Shown piece by piece: positions 35,238 to 45,942 of a DNA stretch of 64,000 bases. A model generated the notes under the pieces. That model saw only the letters and a program-made list of their open reading frames with translations, had not been told where the DNA came from and did no database searches. Position 1 is the first letter of the stretch. Every line of letters starts with the position of its first letter. The stretch is from positions 30,649,315-30,713,314 of the forward strand of contig NW_024037069.1 in NCBI RefSeq assembly GCF_015706575.1. The letters run 5' to 3'. This DNA is from Patiria miniata (taxonomy: Eukaryota; Echinodermata; Asteroidea; Valvatida; Asterinidae). Both the position numbers and the translations under genes were made by a program.

Positions 35238-35736
35238 CAGGGTGAGTAAAAAAAAACCCGAAACCTAAATGTCGGGACCGTTGTTTTAGTGAAGTTCTGC
35301 ATGTAGCACTTTCCAAATCTAGGATATGGAAGCCCAGTTCCTAAGCTTTTTTTTAGTATAAGAATCATTCAAATCACTCATGTACTTTTCAAGTTTTAAA
35401 CACAACCACCGTTTTAAAGTTCTGTCCACGGATCACAAAAAAATGTGTGTTCTTTCAGCAAAACGAAAACAATTCACACACATCCTTATGTGATTTGTTT
35501 TCGTTTTGCTGAAAGAACACTGAACTTTTTTGTGATCCGTGGACAGAACCTTGAAACGGTGGTTGTGTTTAAAGTTCCGTAACTTGAAAAGTACATGAGT
35601 GATTTGAATGATTCTTATACTAAAAGAAAGCTTATGAATTGGGCTTCCATATCCTAAATTTTGAAAGTGCTACATGCAGAACTTCACTAAAACAATGGTC
35701 CCGACATTTGGGTTTCTATTTTTTTTACCCACCCTG
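35238..35736. mobile_element. Mariner-like foldback MITE, copy 2
   Basis: The ends are CAGGGTGAGTAAAAAAAA and TTTTACCCACCCTG. TA precedes the left end (35236-35237) and TT follows the right end, so one side of the TA duplication has mutated. The arms match copy 1 at 25234-25658. The centre is longer and holds an extra self-complementary arm: CTTTCAGCAAAACGAAAACA pairs with TGTTTTCGTTTTGCTGAAAG. The whole 499 bp can fold into one long hairpin. Non-coding. Confidence 0.85.
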
Positions 35737-37750
35737 TTTGTGAGAGGAGACGAAAGTCATACCTTTATGCTAAAATTATCGGGTTATTTTAAAAGAACAC
35801 AAATGTTACCAACTCGACAAACAATAGCAAAGAAAAACGTAATTGATATTTCGTGTAAGAGATCAGGCGTCCCTTTCTGTTGTTTCTGATGCACGCATTT
35901 CTACATTTAAAACAAATCATGCATTCACGGATAAAACTTTAATGACGACTAGAACGCCAGATGCAGATGAACTTGTTTCTGAAACACCTGTTTCGCTCAA
36001 TTAATTAACTTTGTTTTTTGGAATATCATATAAATATCAATGCTTGCCACATTTAATGTTGTCTGTGGAACATCAAACCAATCCTCCCCGCCCAAGGGGC
36101 CCTTATATGAGCGGGCCCCGGACGGCCGGACCCTACGCCATTAGGGCTTCGCGCTTCACGCTCGCATTAGTGCTGATCAAGGTATGTCCCCCCCCCCCCA
36201 ACACACACACACACTTATGAGAAGCGATTGACGCCATTAGCCAAAATAAATGTACTCGGTCAACTCCAAGTTACGGGTATACTTAATAAATACAATTGAC
36301 TCAAAGATTGAATAACAAGAAATGTAGTCGCGCCCAGTATGGTGCGTCAGACAAGCAGCAGTAGGCCTATAGCATTCATGTCCGCTTCACAAATGTTATT
36401 TCATGACTTTGTGGTAACCTGTAGACCTGTCTGGAGCGAGACGATATGCCGGTTCATCCGGATGGCTGTAACTCGAAGCGATCGAGGGTCCCTTGGTTAA
36501 ACCTGAAATGACTTCTCGATGATATAAAAACCAGCCAGGCATTATGCAGTTATACCAAACACCTATACTAGCTCACGGTGGCCGTGTGGCCCAAGGGTAT
36601 TGCCTCATCACACACACCTGATTATATACCATCCAATGGTGCTACACACTATGCGGTAGTACCATAGATGCCAGACTGATATGAGTTTGTAAATTAGTTG
36701 ATCATATCACATAAGCCAGACGCTAACTCTCTGCCTCATTTACTATGTGCTGGGTATCAACTAAAAGTCGTCCATCTATATCACTACAAAGCCATCGCTT
36801 TACTGATCCATGGTTTCTATAATACCTAAGTGATCACTCACGCTGCTTCGCCAGCGGCAAATTTTCTGTCGGGCTTCAACATTCTAAATGGTGGACATTC
36901 GTCAGAAAGAATCGTTCATGCCAAAATACGAGGGACACCATTACTCTTGTATATAATGATAACGCCGGACGACAGTTATTGAAAAAAAAGTAAAAAACCG
37001 TTGTTATAGAATATAATTGAAGAAGACATGTATTTCATTTGTCTCGACGTTTATTTTTAAGAACCAAAAAATATCAAATTAGCAACTTAGGATTGTAGAA
37101 ATATGGTGCTTTTTCTGAAATTTACATCCTCTTCCATATTCCAAGGGTGAAGGGTGAGGGCTTACCTACAAGAATTTCGCGGATGCAAGTTAAAACAAAC
37201 GTCTTGAATTGTACACTTAGCCTTGTCACAGAAATCTTACCTCCTGCTTTCCCCATTTCGGGACAGATTTGATAAAAAATCAAACCTCTATAATCTGCAT
37301 CCCAAGAACTACTGTCTATTAACGGCACTTGGCATTCATTCAACATCTCATGTCGTAAAAGTCATCGGGAGCATCTTTGTCTTTCTGAGCACTCCTCACA
37401 GATTTACACAGCGCGTGACAAGAATACAAATTGTAATCAAACTCCAAAATCACTCTTCATTATTTTGTATACATGGGAAAATACGGACCATTACAACCTC
37501 ACTTGATATGTCAAAGACAGTGCATTTCAATTTATGTGCTGTGTTTTTTCTCCAATGTTTAACTGACATTGTTCAGGAACTGAGGTTCTCCTCGATACAG
37601 AACTACGCACTTTACGTCCATGCGCATTACATAAACTCATGTTATTGTGTTCTGAGCATGGTCTAAGGAACAGACAACATTAAAACTTGAAATCTAAAAT
37701 GCAATTTTAATTAGCAGATGCATTCTAAGTCATCATTCATGCAAACGTAA
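35737..37750. other. Unassigned stretch
   Basis: A GC-rich patch at about 36085-36160 contains GGGCCC, GGGCCCCGGACGG and CCGGAC motifs and is followed by C and (AC)n runs at 36187-36213. A tRNA A-box-like GGCCGTGTGGCCCAAGGG near 36580 has no B box after it. The 147-codon frame at 37223-37666 starts at a TTG and matches no protein I know. Confidence 0.35.
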
Positions 37751-38290
37751 GACAGTTTGTTTACCCATTCCTATTGGTCGAGAGCACGTCTTGTGTCCGA
37801 TTTTAAACGGTTGATAAAGACCGGCTGGCTGGTACCGTTTTATTGGTTGAACGTTTACAACCCTCACGTAGGAAATTCACACCACACCGGCACAGCTGCG
37901 TTCTGTACCACATCACGCAGTACGCGCGACACGCGCGCCAGTCTTTATAATTATAAGGAGTTGTTTATGACTAATCGCGAGAGGGCCATACCATAGCATA
38001 GCATGGGGGTGTTTCGAAAAACATTGAAGAAAAACTGTTGAACGAATCGTTGGAAAGCAAAAACTTGAGCAAAAAGGTATTTATGAATGGGAATATTGTG
38101 TGCTCGGTCGGTATTAAACTATGTTTAAGACCGGTTGGAGTGTCAATGCGGATAATGGCCCTCGCCTTCAGCTCGGGTCATTATCAGCATTCATACTCCA
38201 ACCGGTCTTAAACATTGTGTTTAACATTTGTCATTGTCTTAAACATCAGTGGTGACTTTTTGTGGGGTGAGTCATTTGCATATTCCTTGG
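37751..38290. mobile_element. Probable MITE region with a strong hairpin at 38118-38217
   Basis: ATGTTTAAGACCGGTTGGAG and CTCCAACCGGTCTTAAACAT are exact inverted copies at the two ends of 38118-38217. The intervening sequence also pairs (GGATAATGGCCC with GGGTCATTATC). The sequence at 37770-37860 contains related GACCGGCTGG and two TATTGGTYGA motifs, suggesting one larger element. Its outer borders are not clear. Confidence 0.5.
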
Positions 38291-41182
38291 TAGCCGGCGA
38301 GATTGTTTTGCAAGACGTGATTAGGTCGTCGGTTGATAATTGATGATGTGGTCACAGTGCTTTAACACCGGGGTTGATCATTGTGGTGCACGCTATTGAC
38401 TGGTACCCTGTTGCGTTGGTCACCTCGATAATTCACCCACGATAGTTTTGCAACTGTGAAGTTCTGGCCTTATGCGTGTGAAGATATCAGTGACTCATCA
38501 AAATGATTGATTTAAACGGTAATGAGGCGAGTCGTGTATTTTGTATGAACGTATGGGAGGCATTTCAAACAACTTACGATTTATCTGGGAAAAAAACAAG
38601 TTCGATCAGAAATATAGCTGCAGGCCAACGAATTCGTGTTCATGCAGGAGTCACGTGATTGTGCCATGCAATTTCTGGAAGTACATGTAGTAGTTTTTTG
38701 AGTAAAACAACCTTTGACCCCAGTGAGCCCATGATGACCTTTGACTGTAAGTTGGTCATGTAACATACTTTTGACAAAGTTTGGTTGAAATCGGTCAAAA
38801 TATATGTAGGAGCAATAGACAATGTCAACGTTTGTTAATAACGATGATTTGTTGAACTGCTATCCCGCAATTAAAGAAAATTGTGATGATTTCGAAGGAT
38901 ATAAGTTAAGTAGTTGATTTTTTTAAAGGCGTGCAATCAAAAGGTTGCCCGAAAGGGCGGATGCCGATGGTTAAACAAGGGGGCAAAATTAAGATTTTAC
39001 TCTGAGGTTGATATGCATTATGTGTAGGACCTACTTTAATTCACATTGAGAAAATTGCGAATGTTGAAATATTTTTCTCTGGTCTAAGTTCTGACAAAAT
39101 TCGCCGTTGTCTAAAAGCTCCCTTTGGCATTGCTTACGCCCTCTCCCGTCTAACTATCCCGTCTAACTAAATATCACCCAAGAAATAAGGCAGGACGAAA
39201 TATCCCTCCCAGTGTATGGCATTTCCCAGCATTCCCTTTCCACGAATTCCAGGTTGCCACTAGGCCTAAATTCCGCATATCCGATGAGTGGCCCTTGTTG
39301 AGTGGCGGGACGCGCCTGAAAAACGGCTAAAAATACGGCAAGAATGTTGCTTTACCCCTCCCAGCCTCGCTCAGATGGAATATTAATGACACAGTCTGAG
39401 CAAAATTCGGCGTCAACGAGGATGCTCATGAAAATATTGCCCTTAGTCCCCGAACGTAGACACTTCAACCATCTTGACCCCAATGCGCCTGAGGTCCAAC
39501 CACCAACATCTACTCTTCATTGATTTTTTTCCCTTCAATCCCCCCTCTCTCTCCCCGGGGCCCCCTCATTTACTCTATCCCCTTGAATGGACCCAAAGGA
39601 TATCGATGAATATGTATGAGAGGGAAGGAAGATATTAGAAAATAGGTTATGACATAAATCAGATCAGGAGGCACGAATGGAAAGGCGCCCTCCTCTGAGC
39701 GGTGTATGCATCAATCATATTAAGATCCCAGAATTTAAATCTTCTAGTCTTTTGTGACCATTAATTTTGTTACCGATGTAAGACCATGATGATAAGACTA
39801 AGTTTAGAAAAAATGTATTGTCAGAAGCGGCATTCTGAACATGGTGAAACGAGCATATAACGTACTGGTTGGAAAAAAAGTTAAAAACCTAAAAACTTTG
39901 AAAGATCTTACAATTCAATAACCAAAATGTCCCATCCGTGCTGTGACTTTGAACGCACTGTGGCGTGCGCAATATTGAAGAGGGGGGGGGGGGGGGACTA
40001 TGCATATTTAATAGCTGTTTACTTTACAATTTAAACGCAGCCGATTAGCCTTGCCTTGAGCCAAACTAACTTCAACCTGTCAGATTTTGCAGTCGTGTTC
40101 CTCAAACTCAAGACGACGGTGGCTTAAAGTTTTGCCTTGCACGCGCCCCTGTCTACAAACTTCCCGTTAAATATTGATTTTGGTCTCCACACAATGCTCC
40201 AGCATCCGTGCCGACCACCCTCCACGAGCCGAAATCGGAAGTTCTCGACGAAAGAGGTTGGACGCAAAATGCCTCGCCTTGCCGAGCGGCACCTGTCGCT
40301 CTGTGGGGCCGCGCGGCTGTGAAATCTGGATATCCGAACAGCTGACAGATGTAAAAAAAGAAAAAAAAGATGCAGCTATATACGGAATCTACGTATATTT
40401 GATGCGGTCGCAGTGAACTGGGAGGCGGGCGATGAAAACCTCTCGAAAAGCAAGCAGCGTCGTAGATGTGTTGAATAAAACACGGCGGTTATTTATAAGT
40501 GTGAAGGCAGGTGATTTCGTTGAACAGTGCCGCGACACCTAAGAATAATCGTCCACAGAATGAAATGATTGTTGATGTTTAGCGGCATTGTTGTGTTGCC
40601 AAGGTTCGCTCAATGCAGGCGTGATAGCTTTCATCTGGTGCCGACGAATTGGATCATTTTATTTTTGTGATAGTAGGGAAAGTGGGATTGTCGGTTCTTT
40701 TCACTAATTAAGAAGCTGGCGAAATGAGTTCATTCAGGCAAACTCCAGGACGGTTGCAAACTTTCTTTTATAGTCACATTTGAAGAATCTATAGTTAAGC
40801 CTATTTTGATGCTGATCTTCAGAAACTATGGAGCACATTCATTTTACTTCCCGAATTAGTACAGAAACAGTTAGTGTACATATTCCAAACTGGTATAAAA
40901 TGAGCATGAAGAAGAACAACTTTTAAAAATGGAGAGATTATTTTTGTGTGGCTAATTATATCACAAACCTAATTTGCACAACATTGAAGACTTTTAATAT
41001 GAGTTATCCAATCTTAATGTTCTGTGAATGGCATTATCAGAAATTCCTGGCGAATTGAACACCCTTTTCTACCCACTGCGTCGAAGCTGTTTGATATTTC
41101 TGTCAGCCGAGGTACAGAGAACTCACAGGGAAAATGTGACATGCATCACGCACGATGGACGCACGCTGGTCGCTAGAGTCGT
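38291..41182. other. Unassigned stretch; CpG-rich patch at 40080-40330
   Basis: No recognised gene. A run of about 16 G occurs at 39981-39998. The block 40080-40330 is richer in GC and CpG and ends in GCCGCGCGGCTGTG. Overlapping 61-80-codon frames there show no known domain. The rest is AT-rich. Confidence 0.35.
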
Positions 41183-41191
41183 GAGTGATGC

Positions 41192-41671
41192 TAGCCTTTA
41201 GTCAAGTCCCACGCGCTTACCCGGACACGTGACGCACCCCGGATGCTGACACGTAAAAAGACTAGCACGAGCGGCGAAGCCGCGAGGGCCTTTACCATCT
41301 CGTGGAGAACGCTTATGTTTTTCTTTACATTTGTCTACCGATTTGGTAGACATGCATAATGCATTCCCCGTTGTGAATTGACCAATGAAAATGCAGAATT
41401 ACTAACGTAAATCAGCCATCGTCTGGCGCCAGACAGCACGTGCGCCGTGGCGCGCTTGCTGTTGCTGGTATCCGCAAACCACCGTTAGATGAGTAATTTA
41501 TATTCCTCGATTTATATTACGTGAATAAATGAATGAGTGATTAGTTCCACGAGATAGTAAAGGCCCTCGCGGCTTCGCCGCTCGTGCTAGTGTTTTTACG
41601 TGCCAGCATTCGGGGTGCGTTACGTGTCCGGATGGTCCGGGTATAGGCGCGTGGGACTTGACTAAAGGCTA
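41192..41671. mobile_element. MULE-like foldback element with 9-bp TSD
   Basis: The arms TAGCCTTTAGTCAAGTCCCA and TGGGACTTGACTAAAGGCTA are exact inverted ends. Pairing continues inward through GCACGAGCGGCGAAGCCGCG and ATCTCGTGG for about 120-130 bp with small differences. Perfect 9-bp duplications GAGTGATGC flank it (41183-41191 and 41672-41680). Nine-base duplications with long inverted arms are typical of Mutator-like elements. The 480-bp element has no transposase; the centre contains the palindrome GTCTGGCGCCAGAC. Confidence 0.9.
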
Positions 41672-41680
41672 GAGTGATGC

Positions 41681-42238
41681 AAAAGGGTATGCGAAACGCG
41701 AGGTCAGTGGCGTTCAACGCAACCTGGGCATACTCGATGGTATTGATTTCATACAACCCCCGTGGCAATAATGAGGGAACACTTGCCTCATTTGCTTAAC
41801 TATCATTGATTCCACCACGCCGCCAGTCAAATGAAGAGAATAATTTGCTATTTTGTTCTTCAATTTCCAACCATAAAATGTAACCAGACAGTTAGACAGA
41901 AAGTGGGCGAGCTGGGGCGAAGTGGTTTTTCCTTTCCTTTTCACTCATTGTTTTGCTTTATTTTGACCTTTTTTTCTCTGCAAGTTTTGTCGTGGATTCT
42001 CTCTTCCAGTATTGGCAAGAAAAGAATGATCACTAAGTGGTACTTACATCGAAGGTTTGAAACCATGAAGTTTCATTCATTTTTCAGTGGTTATACTTTT
42101 TTTGTAAGTATCGGAAGTAAATTTAGCCGCATTAGATATATACGAGTTTTAATAGCAACCGTTTCTCAGTTGGTATTACCAATTTTGGCTAAAATGTGAA
42201 ACCTATTCCGATATGCGCCCAGCGATGATGAGACGATC
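41681..42238. other. Unassigned stretch
   Basis: A 122-codon frame at 41831-42199 begins with a true ATG and is hydrophobic in places, but it matches nothing I recognise and sits in AT-rich sequence. I do not call it a gene. Confidence 0.3.
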
Positions 42239-42242
42239 TTAA

Positions 42243-42756
42243 AGGGAATATACATCATTTGCTTTTGCTGTAATTTTCAGAAATGGATGGAAGTGGGGGG
42301 TTGGAAATATATAGCAAATATAGTTACACTGACTTTTTTGAGGTTTTGGGTTCGAAAATGCTATAAAAACCAAGAAAAACAATCATTTTCCTGTAGACTG
42401 GTTCCCTGACTCCATATAAGAAGAAACAGAGCAATTTACATACATTGGGGAATTGTAAGGTCAGGGAACCAGTCTAGCTGGCTTGTACCCGTTCATAGGT
42501 GTGTAATCGATTGCAAACAAGTGCGATGGTCAATTGGGGCCAGTATTTGAAAAAAGCCAGTTTTTTTCCAACGCTGATCGGCCGATCAGCGTTGGAAATT
42601 GATACAAAAATACCACTTTTCTTGAAAATGACAGTATACCAGGTGCCATGATTTTACAGGATGCTTTACACTGTCATTCACTAACAGTCCAGCAAGGTAT
42701 TTCAAAATGATTAGGTAGTTTTACTTTTTGATGTTCGCAAATGTTGTATTTTCCCT
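42243..42756. mobile_element. TTAA-flanked MITE, copy 2
   Basis: The element is bounded by TTAA (42239-42242 and 42757-42760). It begins AGGGAATATACATCATTTGC and ends GCAAATGTTGTATTTTCCCT, matching the copy at 4928-5443 along its full length with few changes. The perfect 34-bp palindrome is kept at 42565-42598. The right inverted repeat has one more change than in copy 1. No coding capacity. Confidence 0.9.
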
Positions 42757-42814
42757 TTAACTATTATGTTCGTTAATTTTAAGCAGAGATTATAAATCCA
42801 AGTTTTATAATGCA

Positions 42815-42980
42815 GGCCGGTTACACACCTATGTTCCGATACCCCTATGTTCTGACACCCCTCTGACACCATATATGTCCCGACTGCACATATTCCTATC
42901 CCTAACACTTACCTTAAACCCGGGAATAACACAATCTTATGTGCGGGTTAATTGTCGGAACGTAGGGGTGTCGGAACTTC
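42815..42980. mobile_element. Small TIR repeat related to the TTAGGG insert
   Basis: CCTATGTTCCGATACCCCTA at the left is mirrored by GGAACGTAGGGGTGTCGGAA at the right. The middle contains CCTATCCCTAACACTTACC, a degenerate telomere-like motif. Ends and interior resemble the insert at 23779-23919, so both may belong to one family. Confidence 0.55.
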
Positions 42981-44252
42981 AACATAAAGCAGTCATCATA
43001 TATGCCTGGGGCTACATCGAGGGTCAAATTCACGCGAACAGACAAACGTGTGTTCACCGTCGATCGTGGACGTCCTATTGTCCCTCTTTTTTGGTTTTGT
43101 ACACGACCCCAATCGCGGACGTATGCTGGGAATCGTGGACGATATTGTTATCCTTTGTTCTCTGGTATTTTGCGTCCACGGTTTGAAAAGATGAACACGT
43201 ACCTGCTTACGTTTACGACAATATCGTCTACATACTGCTCAAAGTACAAGTTGCTTGCTCATCTGAAAAAGCAGCTTGAAAAAAAAAAATACACACGTGT
43301 TTCAAAAAAAGGAGAAGCATTGGTGAGAGGTATACTCTTCTATAAGCGCCAGATCAGCACTCAACACATTTTTCCCCCGCGCGTTTGGCTATCAGAGCAA
43401 ATTTGGCGCGAAAGTAAATGAGCTGGCGGGTCGGCCTAGGCTGTCGAAAGAGTTGTGTCGCGGTCAAATAATACGCACTACTTATTTCTTCTGGCGTCTT
43501 CAGCGTGTTGAGTCAACACTTGGGGATATCGGTGTCATCATTTTGCAAGGCCTGAAGGCGTTTGGCGACAAGGGCCTGCGTGTGTGCGCGCCTAATCAAA
43601 GTCGGGATCTCGCTATAAAGAATACCATCGTGGCCCCAAAAAAATGTATACTTTTGACAAACCTAATTCTTGGGGCTTTATGGATGTCTTTGTCTTGCCA
43701 TTTTCAAAAGTAGGGCTGGTAATGGGTTTAGGCTCTCGGTGTTTACTGAAAAATTGCCCCAAGACATTGGATGCTGAGGAAACAATTTGTCTTCCAGAGC
43801 TTTGAGTAGATAGTTGATCATTGCCAACTGAAGTATATGGGATGGGTATATCCCCTTACTACCTTCCAATTAAAGGGGAATAATGGTCTCGATATACAAT
43901 GTTTGAGGAATTCTAATACCTATGAATTAGAAAATTGGACAAGTGGATTTTAATTTTTTTTTATGGGAATGGTCCATCACAAAGCCAGAAGGCCACTCAA
44001 GGTGCAGGCTACAAAGAAAAGTGCATAGAGAAAAGAAAAACTTACGGAGAGAGAAGATAACAGGGATGATAAGTTGGTGGAAAACACGATTCAGGCAAGG
44101 AGTTCCAAACTGCAGCAGTACGAAGGAAAAGGCTAGAAGAATAATTTCAAATGGCAAACCAAAGGAACTTTTATTTGCTTGAAATTACATTTCAACATTT
44201 GCATCGGCGACTGTGGCCTGTGGATTATTGACAGTTGTAGCTAGGCAAGAAC
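42981..44252. other. Unassigned stretch
   Basis: A 139-codon ATG frame at 43002-43421 covers a set of short repeats of the form ATCGTGGACG (near 43063, 43110, 43131) and has no known domain. I see no splice context that would make it an exon. The remainder is featureless. Confidence 0.3.
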
Positions 44253-44497
44253 GGGGGCCAATTTCATAGAGCTGCTGAAGCACAAAATTTGCTTAAGCAC
44301 AAAAACGTCTTGCTTAATAAAATCAGGTTACCGGCCAAAACTCCATGCGATTGTTATGCTAAGTAAACAACAGCTAAATACAGTCACAAGCAATGTACAT
44401 CACATGGAGTTTTGGCCGGTAACCTAATTTTACTAAGCAATGTTTTGTTCGTGCTTAAGCAAATTTTCTGCTTAAGCAGCTCTATGAAATTGGGCCC
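44253..44497. mobile_element. Foldback MITE with GGGCCAATTTCATAGAGCTG ends
   Basis: GGGGGCCAATTTCATAGAGC at the left is complementary to GCTCTATGAAATTGGGCCC at the right. Inner parts also pair: AAATTTGCTTAAGCAC with GTGCTTAAGCAAATTT, and GGTTACCGGCCAAAACTCCA with TGGAGTTTTGGCCGGTAACC. The 245 bp folds almost end to end. A fragment with GGCCCAATTTTCACGGAGCT at about 57233-57252 looks related. Confidence 0.85.
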
Positions 44498-45073
44498 AGT
44501 TCTGGAGTATTATGTTTTCTCACGGTCAGTATGTAACCACACAAAAGTTGATTTTACATGGAAAGGGACCTTATCTACAATAACAAAACTACGATTAAAA
44601 ACTAACCAAAAACCAGTTTCTATACCCCAAAACACTGAACACTGTCCAACTGTCTAATCCCGTACTGACTCATAAAACCCGACAGGAAAAATATTTGACG
44701 GAATACCGATTGCAAATTACAGCATTATGAGATAAAAGCTTTTCGCTGATGAGTCCGGGAGTCGAGTTCAGTGATCTGCGGCACGATCCTGGGAAACTAG
44801 CAAGTGGGCCTACCGTCAGAAAGTGGAAAGTCTCCGCGGAGGAGGTAAACCCGATTAGAATAAAGTGATGTTAACTGTCATTTCAAGTGATGGGGGAGTC
44901 GGAAACAGTGATTGATAACGATTCACTTGAAAATCCTTCCGCCACAAATGGAAAAGGGAAGTACGGTCGGCGGTGTCTCGATATTTCTGGGATCAAAGGT
45001 CTTTGCACGAACGCAATGCATGTCGCAAACGACCTACGTTGAGCAGTGACGCAGTTTGTAGCGTCACATTCAA
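44498..45073. other. Unassigned stretch
   Basis: Short frames only (for example 44883-45182 minus), none recognised. Confidence 0.35.
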
Positions 45074-45823
45074 ACCACTTCGCGCCGGGATAATTTTGCC
45101 GAAGATTTCGATTTTCGCAAGTGGCCAAAATTCCCAGCCAACTTCTGATATACAGCCAAACACCACAAATACTGATTCGCAAGAGTCATTTCAACAGTAC
45201 TTGTACGATATTTTTTGCTGAAACCTCATATGTTTTAATACTCCGGGGTGTGCGCTGGAGCGTAAATTGTACAACTAGTGGCGCACCCAGGATTTGGCTG
45301 GGGGATGCTCACAATTTAATTTTTTTCAATTATTTTTAGAAGTTTAAATTTTTTCAAGAAATTTTGCCTAAAATTTTTGGCCGCTGAAAAATATTTTTTC
45401 GGGGGGGGGGGAACTATTTTGACCTTGGTGGCGCCATTTACACCCTATTATACTACTCGAAAATAGGCCACATACATATCACCACGGTTAAATCGTAGGA
45501 CTACAGACAAATTACCAAAGAAAAAAAGGAGACAACCTCTTGGGGGCACTCAAGCCCCCGAGCGCCCCCCCCCCGGGTGCGCCACTGTGTACAACAATAT
45601 TTATGCCGTGCACAACGGCCAATTCAAGATCAACACACGGTCCGCCTCCAAAGACTTCACGGACTTTGTGTGTGTGCGTGTGTACAAAAGACACGAGGGA
45701 TTAGCGGGTTTAGACGTCACCCGGAGACGAGGCGAGGCAATCTTGACGTCTTAACCCATCAGCCGTGCCTGTGTATACAACATCCAGTCCGTGTTATCAC
45801 GTCCTCCGACGCGAACTGATTAA
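45074..45823. repeat. Interspersed repeat, copy 1, split by a hAT MITE
   Basis: The sequence before 45268 and after 45595 forms one unit matching 57275-57680. Shared segments are GCCGGGAT..TTTTGCCGAA, AATACTGATTC-CAAGAGTCATTT, ACGGCCAATTCAAGATCAAC, TTTAGACGTCACCCGGAG and GTGTTATCACGTCCTCCGA. The copy is interrupted by the element at 45276-45587. The end near TTAA is shared, the class is unknown, and no clear TIR or tRNA box is seen. Confidence 0.82.
45276..45587. mobile_element. hAT MITE with 8-bp TSD, nested in a repeat
   Basis: The ends TAGTGGCGCACCC and GGGTGCGCCACTG are inverted repeats. The flanking 8-bp duplications are identical, TGTACAAC (45268-45275 and 45588-45595). The interior has a G run near 45402-45411 and C runs near the right end. 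The uninterrupted repeat copy at 57275-57680 lacks it, which independently proves insertion. It is 312 bp and non-coding. Confidence 0.93.
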
Positions 45824-45942
45824 AGAGAAAGCAATAAGTGCACTTAAGTGTCTCAATGCCTTTTCAGTTTTGAAATTTTGATACCAATGTTTAGACTTTG
45901 TCGCAAGAATATTTTTCATTTTTTTTATCTGACGATGGCACT

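Noticed and set aside
36570..36620. tRNA-like A box GGCCGTGTGGCCCAAGGG
   Set aside because: No B box follows at a suitable distance.
37223..37666. 147-codon plus-strand frame
   Set aside because: It starts at a TTG, has no splice context I could identify and matches no family I know. Kept only as part of an unassigned stretch.
43002..43421. 139-codon ATG frame
   Set aside because: It overlays short ATCGTGGACG repeats and has no known domain. Composition changes abruptly to Lys-rich at its end, consistent with chance.
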